From Fimbriimonadales bacterium (GTDB lineage Bacteria; Armatimonadota; Fimbriimonadia; Fimbriimonadales; ATM1), in NCBI GenBank assembly GCA_026129745.1, contig JAHCHL010000015.1, positions 1 through 64,000 on the forward strand: a DNA stretch of 64,000 bases, written 5' to 3'. Below, one piece after another: positions 7,783 through 16,211 of the stretch. Below the pieces are notes generated by a model. That model did no database searches. It saw nothing but the letters and a program-made list of their open reading frames with translations, and was not told where the DNA came from. Position numbers and translations under genes: made by a program. Each line of letters starts with the position of its first letter. The stretch's first letter is position 1.

Positions 7783-10179
7783 TTACATGAGCGATCCTGG
7801 GTCAACGTCGATCTTGACGGTTACGTTCTTTTGTTTGGCGAGAGAATGCGGCAAGTTGACCAAGGAAGTACGCTCATGCAGCGGCAGTTTTACGAGAAGA
7901 TGTCTCCGCCACTGGGACTTAAGACGTTCGATTGCGCAGTCCGCTGGCCCTACGAGCGTCATACTTTCGATGCGCTTGAGGTGCTTAGAAATGTCGTCAG
8001 CAACCCCCACGGCGACGCTTCGATCGGCGCTCGATACGACGATGTTGACGAGGCGAACGAAGGGCGGGTATCCGGCATCGCCGCGGTCTGCTATCTCCGA
8101 TTCAAAGAAGTCCCTATAGTTTTGCTTTGCGGCAAAGACAATGGCCGGATGATCTGGCTGAAATGTCTGAATGACGACTCTTCCGGGTCGATGGCGGCCC
8201 GCGCGGCCGGCAACCTGAGTGAGAACTTGGAAAGTTCTCTCTGTCGAGCGATAGTCTGGAATGAAAAGTCCAGTATCTGCCGCAATGACACCTACCAAGC
8301 TAACGCGAGGGAAGTCGAGGCCTTTGGCGACCATTTGCGTGCCGACGAGAATTGACGTTCTGCCTTCGTGAAAGTCAGTTAGGACCTGCTCAATGGCGCC
8401 CTTACGCTGCGCGACGTCGCGGTCCAAGCGCGACACCGAGACCTCTGGAAACTCTTTCTGTACTGCTTCCTCCACTTTTTCAGTCCCAAGCCCCAGAGTT
8501 CGCAGTCTGGCACCTCCACATTTGCGGCAAGTTTCTGGCGCGCGCTCTTCGTGGCCGCAGTGGTGGCACTTGAGCCTTTTGGTTGCTCGGTGAAAGGTTA
8601 GGGAGACGGAGCACTTTTCGCAGTGCGGGACATGGCCGCAATCGCGGCAGAGCAGAGACGATGCGTAGGCCCGGCGATTGATGAAGAGGATGGCTTGCTC
8701 GTTTCGCAGCAGCGTATCTTCGATAGCCGCTCGCAATTCTTGGCCGAGAATCGAAGGAACCTTGTTTCGGTAGTTCTCTCGCAGGTCGGCGACTTCCACA
8801 TCAGGCAATCTCTCCTTGGTCGCTCGCTTGGTCAGTTCGAGCAGCCGCAGCTGACCGGTCTGTGCTCGGTGATAGGTTTCGACGTCCGGCGTGGCGGATC
8901 CCAAGACAAGAGTTGCGTTAGTGATCAGCGCTCGGTGTTCAGCGACCGCGCGAGTGTGGTATCGCGGAACGTTGTCTTGTTTGTAACTGCTTTCATGCTC
9001 TTCATCGACAATGATCAAGCCGATGTTTTCAAGCGGAGCGAAGATTGCGCTGCGCGCTCCGAGCACAACGGGTGCTTCGCCATTTCTGATCCTCCTCCAA
9101 TTGCGAAGTCGCTCTCCTTCCGACATCGCGCTATGCATAACTGCGACGACAGACCCGAATCTGCTGCGGAGCTGGGAGACGACTTGCGCGGTGAGTGCGA
9201 TTTCCGGAACGATGTAAAGCGCTTGCTTTCCTGCAGACAGCGTTTCGGCGACGGCTCGAAAATACACTTCCGTTTTGCCGCTTCCAGTAACTCCGAAGAG
9301 CAAGAACTTGCTGCCTTGCGAGTTGAGAATCGAATCTGCCAGTTCGTTAGCCGCAGCCGCTTGTTCGTCGTTGAGCTTTGGGGCTTTGCTTGTGCGTGCG
9401 ATTTGCTGATCGGCTTCAATGAGCAGTTTCGCTTCGACAAGTTTGTTGATGATCGAATCGGTCGTGTTCGCCAAAGCCTTGATTTCGGCTGGAGAGAAGA
9501 CGACACCTTGAGCGGACTGCAGGGCTATCAAACATGCAGCCTGTGCGGGCTTGCGCTTTGCAGTTGCGAGAAATTGCTCAATTGAGTCGGGATCACTTAA
9601 TCTCAGCATCGATGAGCGTGCGCTCCTGTCCTTTGCCATGCTAACGGACTTCATGAGATAACCGCTCTTCACCAGTGCTCGGACGGATGACTTTGCAAGC
9701 GACTTTGCAGCGGCGATCTTTTGTTCGGTGACGCTTCCACCATTCTCTTCAATAAATCTGAGCGTTTCGCGCTGCGCGGGGGTTAATCTCGCTGCCGGTT
9801 TCGGTTCGACCACTGTGTAAGTCGCAACGACGCGCGAGCGAATGCCTGGAGGCATCGCTGCTGAAACGACTGAACCGAGTTGAGCCAAGTATTCATCGCT
9901 TATGAATTGCAGCGTTTCGACCAAATTGCGTGGCATCGACATGCCATCGATCTTTGCTTGTACTCGTCGAATTTGGCTTGGATCGAACGGCAAGTCCAGT
10001 AGCCGAGTTTCTCGCGTTTCGACGACGTATCCGGCAACGACTTGTGATCCAAACGGGACGAGGACTGCATAACCAACACCGATGTCCATTCCATCGGGAA
10101 TCAAATAGGTATAAGTCGATTCGATCGCTTGGGCAACGACGTCCGGCGCAACTTCAGCGACACGGATGCGGTCAGCCAT
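7783..10179 (-). CDS. priA: Primosomal protein N', replication restart helicase
   Basis: A 3'-5' superfamily 2 helicase that reloads the replisome at stalled forks. Visible in order are an N-terminal DNA-binding domain, Walker A GVTGSGKTEVY, the DEEH box, an embedded zinc module with eight cysteines (CRDC...CEKC...CHHC...CRKC) and helicase motifs VGTQMVAKGLDFP and QVAGRAGR. The 798-residue length is typical. The start overlaps the end of mutS by eight bases, so the two repair and restart genes are probably cotranscribed. All key helicase residues look intact. Confidence 0.97.
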   Translation of the reverse strand: MADRIRVAEVAPDVVAQAIESTYTYLIPDGMDIGVGYAVLVPFGSQVVAGYVVETRETRLLDLPFDPSQIRRVQAKIDGMSMPRNLVETLQFISDEYLAQLGSVVSAAMPPGIRSRVVATYTVVEPKPAARLTPAQRETLRFIEENGGSVTEQKIAAAKSLAKSSVRALVKSGYLMKSVSMAKDRSARSSMLRLSDPDSIEQFLATAKRKPAQAACLIALQSAQGVVFSPAEIKALANTTDSIINKLVEAKLLIEADQQIARTSKAPKLNDEQAAAANELADSILNSQGSKFLLFGVTGSGKTEVYFRAVAETLSAGKQALYIVPEIALTAQVVSQLRSRFGSVVAVMHSAMSEGERLRNWRRIRNGEAPVVLGARSAIFAPLENIGLIIVDEEHESSYKQDNVPRYHTRAVAEHRALITNATLVLGSATPDVETYHRAQTGQLRLLELTKRATKERLPDVEVADLRENYRNKVPSILGQELRAAIEDTLLRNEQAILFINRRAYASSLLCRDCGHVPHCEKCSVSLTFHRATKRLKCHHCGHEERAPETCRKCGGARLRTLGLGTEKVEEAVQKEFPEVSVSRLDRDVAQRKGAIEQVLTDFHEGRTSILVGTQMVAKGLDFPRVSLVGVIAADTGLFIPDYRSTERTFQVLTQVAGRAGRHRPGRVVIQTFQPDHPAIVFAAKQNYRDFFESEIADRGDAGYPPFVRLVNIVVSSADRSVAVGVADDISKHLKRIESMTLVGPADCAIERLKSQWRRHLLVKLPLHERTSLVNLPHSLAKQKNVTVKIDVDPGSLM

Positions 10180-12751
10180 CTTTTCTCGCGTATTCGCGTT
10201 TCAAATTGTCCAATAGCACGAGCGCTTCGACGGGAGTCAATGTTGTCGTGTCGAGTGAGCGGAGTCGCTTCAGCACTTCAGGTTCTTCTTGCTGGAAAAG
10301 CTCGAGCTGCAACGCTCTTCCGCGAATGTGCGATGCCGAAGGTGCGGATTCGCGTCCCTCCAAATCCGCGAGCACTTCGGCTGCTCGATCGAGAACGGAG
10401 CGCGGAATACCGGCCATGCGTGCGACTTGTATGCCATAGCTTCGATCCGTGCCTCCTTCCAGAACTTTGTGCAACCAAACGACACGGTCTTCCTCTTCCT
10501 TAACTGCAACTCTAAAGTTCGCGACGCAGTCGATTTGATCTGCTAAAGAGTTGAGTTGGTGATAGTGCGTGGCGAATAGCGCCTTTGCGCCGAGTTCCGC
10601 TAATCTTTCTGAGATCGCCCACGCGATCGCAAGTCCATCGAACGTGCTTGTGCCTCGTCCGATTTCATCGAGAATGACAAGGCTTTTGTCCGTAGCGTGA
10701 TGGAGAATATTCGCCGCCTCGGTCATCTCGACCATGAATGTGCTTTGTCCGCTTGCGAGTTCATCTCGCGCTCCGATGCGGGCGAAAATTCGGTCGACTA
10801 TTCCGATTTCTGCGTTCTCTGCTGGTACAAAGGAGCCGGCTTGCGCCATCAAAACGATCAGCGCTGTTTGCCTAAGGTAGGTCGATTTACCGCTCATGTT
10901 AGGACCCGTAAGGATTATGAGCGTGCAATTGTCTCCGAGTTTTGTGTCGTTCGGAACGAACGCGCCAATGCCGGTATGCGCCTCCACTACGGGATGTCTT
11001 CCTCCCTGAATCGCAAGTGTCGAGCCTTCAGTCATTTTCGGGCGAACATATCCTCTCGTCGCGGCGACTTCTGCGAATGATTGGATGGCGTCGATTTCAG
11101 CTATGGCGCGCGATCCTTTGAGAAGTCGAGCAGCATGAGTTGCAACAAGATCGCGCAGTCGATTGAACAGCCGATATTCGATTTCGAATGCTTTTTCTTC
11201 GCTTCCGAGGACTTTGGCTTCGTATTCCTTCAGTTCGGCAGTAATGTAACGTTCGGTATTCGCAGTCGTTTGCTTTCGAATGTATCTCTCCGGAACGTTG
11301 CTGATTTGCGATTTAGGTACTTCGAGATAGTAGCCAAAGACGGAGTTGTAGCCGACTTTGAGTTTTTCTATGCCTGTCGCCGTTTTTTCTGAAGCTTCGA
11401 GTGAAGCGATGTACTGTTTGCCTTCTTTGCCGAGCCGCCGCAGTTCGTCGAGTTCAGGATCGTATCCGCTGCGAATGATTCCACCTTCTCGGACGGTAAT
11501 GGGCGGATCTTCGGTGAGTGCACAATTGAGTTCGGAGAGCAAGTCTTCACAAGGATCGATGTCCTTTCGCGCAATACTGATCCGACCTTCGCTAACGGGC
11601 AACGTCGATTCAAGCACAGAAGGAAGCAGCGCGATTGAGGCTCGCAACGCAACCAAGTCGCGAGGGTTGGCTGTTCCCGTTGCGGCGCGCCCGACAAGCC
11701 GCTGAACGTCGTAAAGCTTAGAAAGGCATTCTCTGATGTTTCCTCGGGCTACGCCATTGTGCAGGAGCGCATCGACGGATTCATGCCGCTCGGTGATGGC
11801 GTCAAAGTCCAACAGCGGTTCTTCTATCCACCGTTTGAGCAACCTTGCACCCATCGGAGTTTTCGTTTGGTCGAGCGTCTCGAGCAGCGTGAAGCGTTTG
11901 CTGCCGTCGGCCATGTTTTGAGTAAGTTCTAAACTCCTGACGGTAGGGCCGTCGAGACGCATGCGATCGTCGATCGAGTAGGTTATCGCGTGATCGATAT
12001 GTGTCGATTCAATTTCGTTCTGATCGAGATAGTCGAGAATGGAGCCCGCTGCTATCGATCCTTCTTCCAAGTCTTCCAAGCCGAACGGAGCCAGAGACTG
12101 AGTTCCGAATTGTTTGAGCAACCGATTCTTTGCATCGCGAGGCTTGAGGAAAGGCGTGCGAGTCACCATTGTTCGAGTCAGCCTGGCAATCAATTCGTGA
12201 AGCTCTTCCGCTTCTTCTGGCAGGAGAAGCTCCGACGGATTCAGCCTCGCAATCTCTTGAATCGTTTTTTCTGTGGAGTCCGGTCCCGCGATCTCCGTTA
12301 CCAAAAACTCGCCGGTCGATAGGTCGAGAAACGAAATGCCTGCCGCGCCATCACCGGGAGCAGCCGAAGCTAAGAAGTTGTTGGAAGCGCTCTCCAAAAT
12401 CGAGTCTTCGACGACCGTTCCCGGAGTCATAACACGCGTAACCTCGCGCTTGACGAGGCCTTTCGCCAGCTTCGGGTCCTCGACCTGATCGCAAAGCGCT
12501 ACTTTGAAGCCCTTTTGAATCAAGCGAGCGAGATACTTTTCGACTGAGTGATAAGGAACGCCGGCCATAGGAATGCGACCGTTCGGTCCGTCTTCCCGCC
12601 CTGTTAGGGTGATTTCGAGCGCTTTGGCGGCTGTCTCGGCGTCCTCACCATAAAACTCATAGAAGTCGCCAACCCGCATCGCTAAGAGAACGCCCGGATA
12701 CCGCTCTCTGGTGGCAAAGTACTGCCTGAGCATGGGTGTGTGCGGCTTCAC
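10172..12751 (-). CDS. mutS: DNA mismatch repair protein MutS
   Basis: Recognises mismatches and small loops and starts repair. The N-terminal mismatch-binding domain contains RVGDFYEFYGEDA with the Phe-x-Glu mismatch-reading motif. The ATPase domain has GPNMSGKSTYLRQ (Walker A), the downstream DEIGRGTSTFDGLAIAW (Walker B and signature) and TGxSYGIxVA-type sequence near the end. I chose the GTG at 12751 (then KPHTPMLRQY), which matches where family members begin and gives 859 residues; the open frame extends 20 codons further. The divergent gene at 12805 leaves about 50 bp for both promoters. Confidence 0.97.
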   Translation of the reverse strand: MKPHTPMLRQYFATRERYPGVLLAMRVGDFYEFYGEDAETAAKALEITLTGREDGPNGRIPMAGVPYHSVEKYLARLIQKGFKVALCDQVEDPKLAKGLVKREVTRVMTPGTVVEDSILESASNNFLASAAPGDGAAGISFLDLSTGEFLVTEIAGPDSTEKTIQEIARLNPSELLLPEEAEELHELIARLTRTMVTRTPFLKPRDAKNRLLKQFGTQSLAPFGLEDLEEGSIAAGSILDYLDQNEIESTHIDHAITYSIDDRMRLDGPTVRSLELTQNMADGSKRFTLLETLDQTKTPMGARLLKRWIEEPLLDFDAITERHESVDALLHNGVARGNIRECLSKLYDVQRLVGRAATGTANPRDLVALRASIALLPSVLESTLPVSEGRISIARKDIDPCEDLLSELNCALTEDPPITVREGGIIRSGYDPELDELRRLGKEGKQYIASLEASEKTATGIEKLKVGYNSVFGYYLEVPKSQISNVPERYIRKQTTANTERYITAELKEYEAKVLGSEEKAFEIEYRLFNRLRDLVATHAARLLKGSRAIAEIDAIQSFAEVAATRGYVRPKMTEGSTLAIQGGRHPVVEAHTGIGAFVPNDTKLGDNCTLIILTGPNMSGKSTYLRQTALIVLMAQAGSFVPAENAEIGIVDRIFARIGARDELASGQSTFMVEMTEAANILHHATDKSLVILDEIGRGTSTFDGLAIAWAISERLAELGAKALFATHYHQLNSLADQIDCVANFRVAVKEEEDRVVWLHKVLEGGTDRSYGIQVARMAGIPRSVLDRAAEVLADLEGRESAPSASHIRGRALQLELFQQEEPEVLKRLRSLDTTTLTPVEALVLLDNLKREYARKDG

Positions 12752-12804
12752 AGGTTGGAGTATGGCCCGGCGAAAGCGGCAAGTCAAGCCGCTTCGGGAA
12801 TACA

Positions 12805-13179
12805 ATGGCACAGATGCGACTGCTCCTCTACTGGATCATAAGCGCAATAAGCCTGGTCATTTCGGCTTCCATCGCCGGTGCGATTGGATTCGATGTAACT
12901 GTGAACGTCGACGAGCCGCTCAAGGTGCTGTTGGGTACTGCCGTGTTGGGGCTAATCAATGCGACCTTGGGGACGGTGCTCCGAGTCCTAACGGCTCCCA
13001 TCGCTTGCATTACGTTCGGTTTAGCTTGGACCATCATCAACGCCCTGCTGTTTTGGCTTGTCGGAACTTGGGAGCTTGGGTTCACTGTCGGCGATTTTTG
13101 GGCCGCCCTCGTCGGAAGCTTGCTGATGGGAATTGTGCTCGGCCTTCTCAGAAGAATCCTCGGACCGCATGAGTCGTAG
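12805..13179 (+). CDS. Holin-like four-TM membrane protein (phage holin family IV type), 124 aa
   Basis: Four hydrophobic segments in about 120 residues (roughly 6-28, 37-58, 62-83 and 92-114) and the pattern ..GLINATLGTVLRVLTAPI.. fit the mycobacterial 4-TM phage-holin superfamily, a group found widely in chromosomes with no phage nearby. Function is unknown in most bacteria. The ATG at 12805 is preferred, with a second ATG at 12814. The stop overlaps the start of the yvcK-like gene by 11 bases, so the two are translationally close. There is no prophage context here. Confidence 0.7.
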   Translation: MAQMRLLLYWIISAISLVISASIAGAIGFDVTVNVDEPLKVLLGTAVLGLINATLGTVLRVLTAPIACITFGLAWTIINALLFWLVGTWELGFTVGDFWAALVGSLLMGIVLGLLRRILGPHES

Positions 13180-14473
13180 CAGACGAGTTCGCCCTTGGTC
13201 GATAGGACCTCTCAAGCTGCGGCGCGCTGCGTACTTGGCGCTCTTGGCAATGGGAGTCTTGGTTTGCGGGCTGGCGCTTAGTTACAACATGCTCCTGTCG
13301 CCCGCGCTATCGTGGATCGACGAGCGAGCAACGTCGTTCTTTAGGTTGTTTTTGGATGAGAAGGGGGCAGCCGATGCGAAGTGGGCAACTGCCGGTGCGC
13401 TCTTGCTGCTTGGGATTTATTTGGGCTGGCTCGGTGCAAGGAATCTTGCGCGGGAGTTCGTTCGTTTTACCAATCCAAGTTTCGAAGGCAAGAGCGTTGG
13501 CGCATGGGTGCGACAAAGAGCGCTTTCGGCAGGGCCTAACATCGTTGCGGTTGGTGGGGGGACCGGTCTTTCCACATTGCTTCGCGGGATCAAGCACAGG
13601 ACGAATCGCATCACCGCAATCGTCACCGTTACGGACGATGGCGGTTCGAGCGGTAGGCTTATCACAGACAAGGGCATGCTTCCGCCCGGGGACATTCGAA
13701 ACTGTTTAGTTGCCCTTGCAGATGCTGAAAAGAGCATGACGGATCTTTTCCAACATCGATTCGAAGGCGCGTCAGGTTCACTGAGCGGACACAGTGTCGG
13801 AAACTTGCTCATTGCCGCAATGGTCGACATTACGGGCGATTTCGATCGGGCGATCGCGCAAATTAGCAAAGTCTTGGCGATTCGCGGAAGAGTGCTTCCG
13901 GCTACTCTCGACAATGTTCGACTTAGAGCCGAAATGGAAGATGGTTCGGTGCTATGCGGTGAGACGCAGATCGTCAATTCGCGGCTCAGAATCAAGAGAG
14001 TTTTTTTGGATCCAGGCGATGTGACTCCGCTTGAAGACGTGTTGCTGGCAATTGCAGAAGCCGATGTCATTGTCATTGGGCCGGGGTCGGTTTACACGAG
14101 CGTTATTCCACCGCTGCTTGTGCCCGGCGTGGCAGAGGCAATCGTTGAGTCTCCTGCAATCAAGGTATACGTTTGCAATGTCATGACGCAGCCCGGCGAG
14201 AGTGATCACATGACCGCGAGCGAGCATGTGCATGCCATCGAAGGCAATGTCGGTAAGCGAGTTTTCGATTACGTGCTGGTGAATAAGGCAAGCCCTGGCC
14301 AATACTTGCTTGAGCGGTACGCAAAGTCTGGCCAGGAGTTTGTCGAACCGGATGTCGAGCGAATTCGCGCCATGGGACTAAAAGCGGTTGCAGCAAATTT
14401 GATTTCAGAAACCGACGTGGTTCGTCACGATCCGATGCGCATCGCTGAAGCGATCATGAGGCTTGCGAAGTGA
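13169..14473 (+). CDS. yvcK: YvcK-family gluconeogenesis factor / CofD-like protein with an N-terminal membrane anchor
   Basis: The core (from about residue 127) has the family's nucleotide-binding start AVGGGTGLSTLL, followed by VTVTDDGGSSGRL, PPGDIRNCL and GHSVGNLLIA, which identify the YvcK branch of the CofD fold. YvcK binds UDP-sugars and affects cell-wall precursor balance and growth on gluconeogenic carbon sources in Bacillus. Here about 125 extra N-terminal residues carry two hydrophobic segments (about 20-40 and 72-92). The ATG at 13169 overlaps the upstream gene, and the stop overlaps the gmk GTG. Confidence 0.85.
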   Translation: MSRSRRVRPWSIGPLKLRRAAYLALLAMGVLVCGLALSYNMLLSPALSWIDERATSFFRLFLDEKGAADAKWATAGALLLLGIYLGWLGARNLAREFVRFTNPSFEGKSVGAWVRQRALSAGPNIVAVGGGTGLSTLLRGIKHRTNRITAIVTVTDDGGSSGRLITDKGMLPPGDIRNCLVALADAEKSMTDLFQHRFEGASGSLSGHSVGNLLIAAMVDITGDFDRAIAQISKVLAIRGRVLPATLDNVRLRAEMEDGSVLCGETQIVNSRLRIKRVFLDPGDVTPLEDVLLAIAEADVIVIGPGSVYTSVIPPLLVPGVAEAIVESPAIKVYVCNVMTQPGESDHMTASEHVHAIEGNVGKRVFDYVLVNKASPGQYLLERYAKSGQEFVEPDVERIRAMGLKAVAANLISETDVVRHDPMRIAEAIMRLAK

Positions 14474-15027
14474 GCAAAGGCGCGCTCGTCATCTTGTCAG
14501 GACCAAGCGGAGTTGGCAAAGACACCGTCATTGAAGCGTGGAAGCAGATTCGCCCAAACGTTGTTCGAGTGGTCGCGTACACGACGAGGCAGCCTCGAAA
14601 AGGAGAGATCGACGGAATCGACTATCGCTTCGTGCCCGAAGACGAGTTTCGAACAATGGCAGATTCGGGAAAGTTCTTGGAGTGGAAGGAAGTGCATGGC
14701 AACTTCTATGCGACCCCTTTGAATGACATGCAGGCACTACTAGACGACGAAAAGATTGCGATCCTGAAAATCGATGTTCAAGGTGCTATCACTGCAATGG
14801 AAAAACGATCAGACGCCATTTCTATTTTTTTGTTACCGCCATCTTGGGAAGAACTTGAGAGAAGAATCCGAGGCCGAAAGACTGATAGTGAGGAAGTTAT
14901 AAAGATTCGCCTTGAGAATGCCGAGCGGGAGATGGCTTTCGCAGACAAGTATCAGCACCAAGTAGTCAATGACGATCTGAACAAGTGTGTGGAAGAGATC
15001 GATCGGATTGTGGTGTCCGGACGATGA
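14470..15027 (+). CDS. gmk: Guanylate kinase
   Basis: Phosphorylates GMP to GDP with ATP. Walker A is GPSGVGKDT at about residues 11-19. The GMP-binding region reads VAYTTRQPRKGEIDGIDYRF, followed by KFLEWKEVHGNFYAT. The 185-residue length is normal. GTG at 14470 is chosen because it overlaps the yvcK stop and places the P-loop correctly. The next gene, coaBC, starts at ATGA over the gmk stop. The gene rpoZ, which often lies between gmk and coaBC, is absent here. Confidence 0.95.
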   Translation: MSKGALVILSGPSGVGKDTVIEAWKQIRPNVVRVVAYTTRQPRKGEIDGIDYRFVPEDEFRTMADSGKFLEWKEVHGNFYATPLNDMQALLDDEKIAILKIDVQGAITAMEKRSDAISIFLLPPSWEELERRIRGRKTDSEEVIKIRLENAEREMAFADKYQHQVVNDDLNKCVEEIDRIVVSGR

Positions 15028-16211
15028 AGTCGGTTGTCGTTTTGGGAGTAACGGGCAGCGTTGCTGCTTACCGTGCTTGCGATGTGGCGCGCGAGTTGAT
15101 GAGAAATGGCTTCGAAGTGCGCGCTTGCCTCTCTCGATCTGCTGCCGAATTTGTGACGCCAGCGCTCTTCGAAGCGCTTACCGGAAAGCCCGTTCTCACT
15201 GACGTTTTCGATGAGCCAGTCAAAGGCCGCATGGCGCATATCGACTGGGCAAGAGACGCACGAGTTTTGTTGGTGTGCCCCGCAACGGCGAACGCGATCG
15301 CGGTTTTGGCGAGCGGAGCGTCGGAAGATATGTTTACAACCATTGCTCAAGCATCGCGTGCGCCAATGATCATGGCTCCTGCGATGAATCCAGACATGTA
15401 TTCTTCCATTCCAAATCAAGAGAATCTCGCCAAGCTTAGAGATCGTGGTGCAGTCGTTGTCGAGCCGCTTGAGGGCGAAGTGGCGTGTGGAGAGCAAGGC
15501 CAGGGCAAGCTTGCATCGGTTGGTGCGATTGTCGCCGCGGTTCTTGAAGCCGGCTATAGAAGCAACTTAATGGCAGGAAGGCGAATCGTCATTACTGCAG
15601 GACCCACAAGAGAATTGATCGATCCTGTTCGCTTTATTTCGAATCGTTCGAGCGGCAAAATGGGTTATGAGCTTGCTCGCGCTGCGCTCCAGATGGGAGC
15701 GAGCGTCGCGCTCATAAGTGGCCCAGTCGCACTTACTGCCCCTGCTGGTGCAGAATTGGTCAGAGTCACAAGCGCGCAAGAGATGAAAGATGCGGTTCTC
15801 ACTGCGATTCAGAATGCTGACTTGCTAATTGGGGCCGCTGCCGTCGCCGATTATCGAGCAGTAGCGGTTGCTCCGGAGAAGATAAAGAAAAGTGGCGACA
15901 TGCAGCTGAGACTAATCGAGAATCCAGATATTCTTTCGGAAAGTCATCGTGCAAGACCCGAATTGCCAATTGTTGGATTTGCGGCAGAAACGACAGATCA
16001 TGAAAGAGGCGCGAAAGATAAAATCGACAAGAAGGGTTTGTTTGCAATTGCAATGAACGACGTTTCTCGCCGTGATATCGGATTCGATGCGAATGAGAAC
16101 GAACTTGTTTTGTATTTCGCCGATGGCGAAGTGACTTTGATCCAGAAGTCTTCGAAGTTCAATGTGGCCGTTGCAATGCTCGAGCGAATTGCAACGAGGC
16201 TCAGCTGGTAG
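15024..16211 (+). CDS. coaBC: Bifunctional phosphopantothenoylcysteine decarboxylase / phosphopantothenate-cysteine ligase
   Basis: Two consecutive steps of coenzyme A synthesis. The N-terminal flavoprotein domain begins GVTGSVAAYRACDV and contains APAMNPDMYSS, the conserved segment around the decarboxylase Asn. The C-terminal CoaB domain contains ITAGPTRELIDPVRFISNRS and the GAAAVADYR segment. ATG at 15024 overlaps the gmk stop, giving 395 residues, the usual length. It converges with the S9 peptidase gene, overlapping by 11 bases at the stops. Confidence 0.95.
   Translation: MKSVVVLGVTGSVAAYRACDVARELMRNGFEVRACLSRSAAEFVTPALFEALTGKPVLTDVFDEPVKGRMAHIDWARDARVLLVCPATANAIAVLASGASEDMFTTIAQASRAPMIMAPAMNPDMYSSIPNQENLAKLRDRGAVVVEPLEGEVACGEQGQGKLASVGAIVAAVLEAGYRSNLMAGRRIVITAGPTRELIDPVRFISNRSSGKMGYELARAALQMGASVALISGPVALTAPAGAELVRVTSAQEMKDAVLTAIQNADLLIGAAAVADYRAVAVAPEKIKKSGDMQLRLIENPDILSESHRARPELPIVGFAAETTDHERGAKDKIDKKGLFAIAMNDVSRRDIGFDANENELVLYFADGEVTLIQKSSKFNVAVAMLERIATRLSW

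Noticed and set aside
8623-9585. 320-codon open frame on the plus strand inside priA
   Set aside because: An antisense shadow of the clear priA gene, with no family resemblance.
12805-13179. Evidence of a prophage from the holin-like gene
   Set aside because: The family is common in chromosomes and no other phage gene is present.
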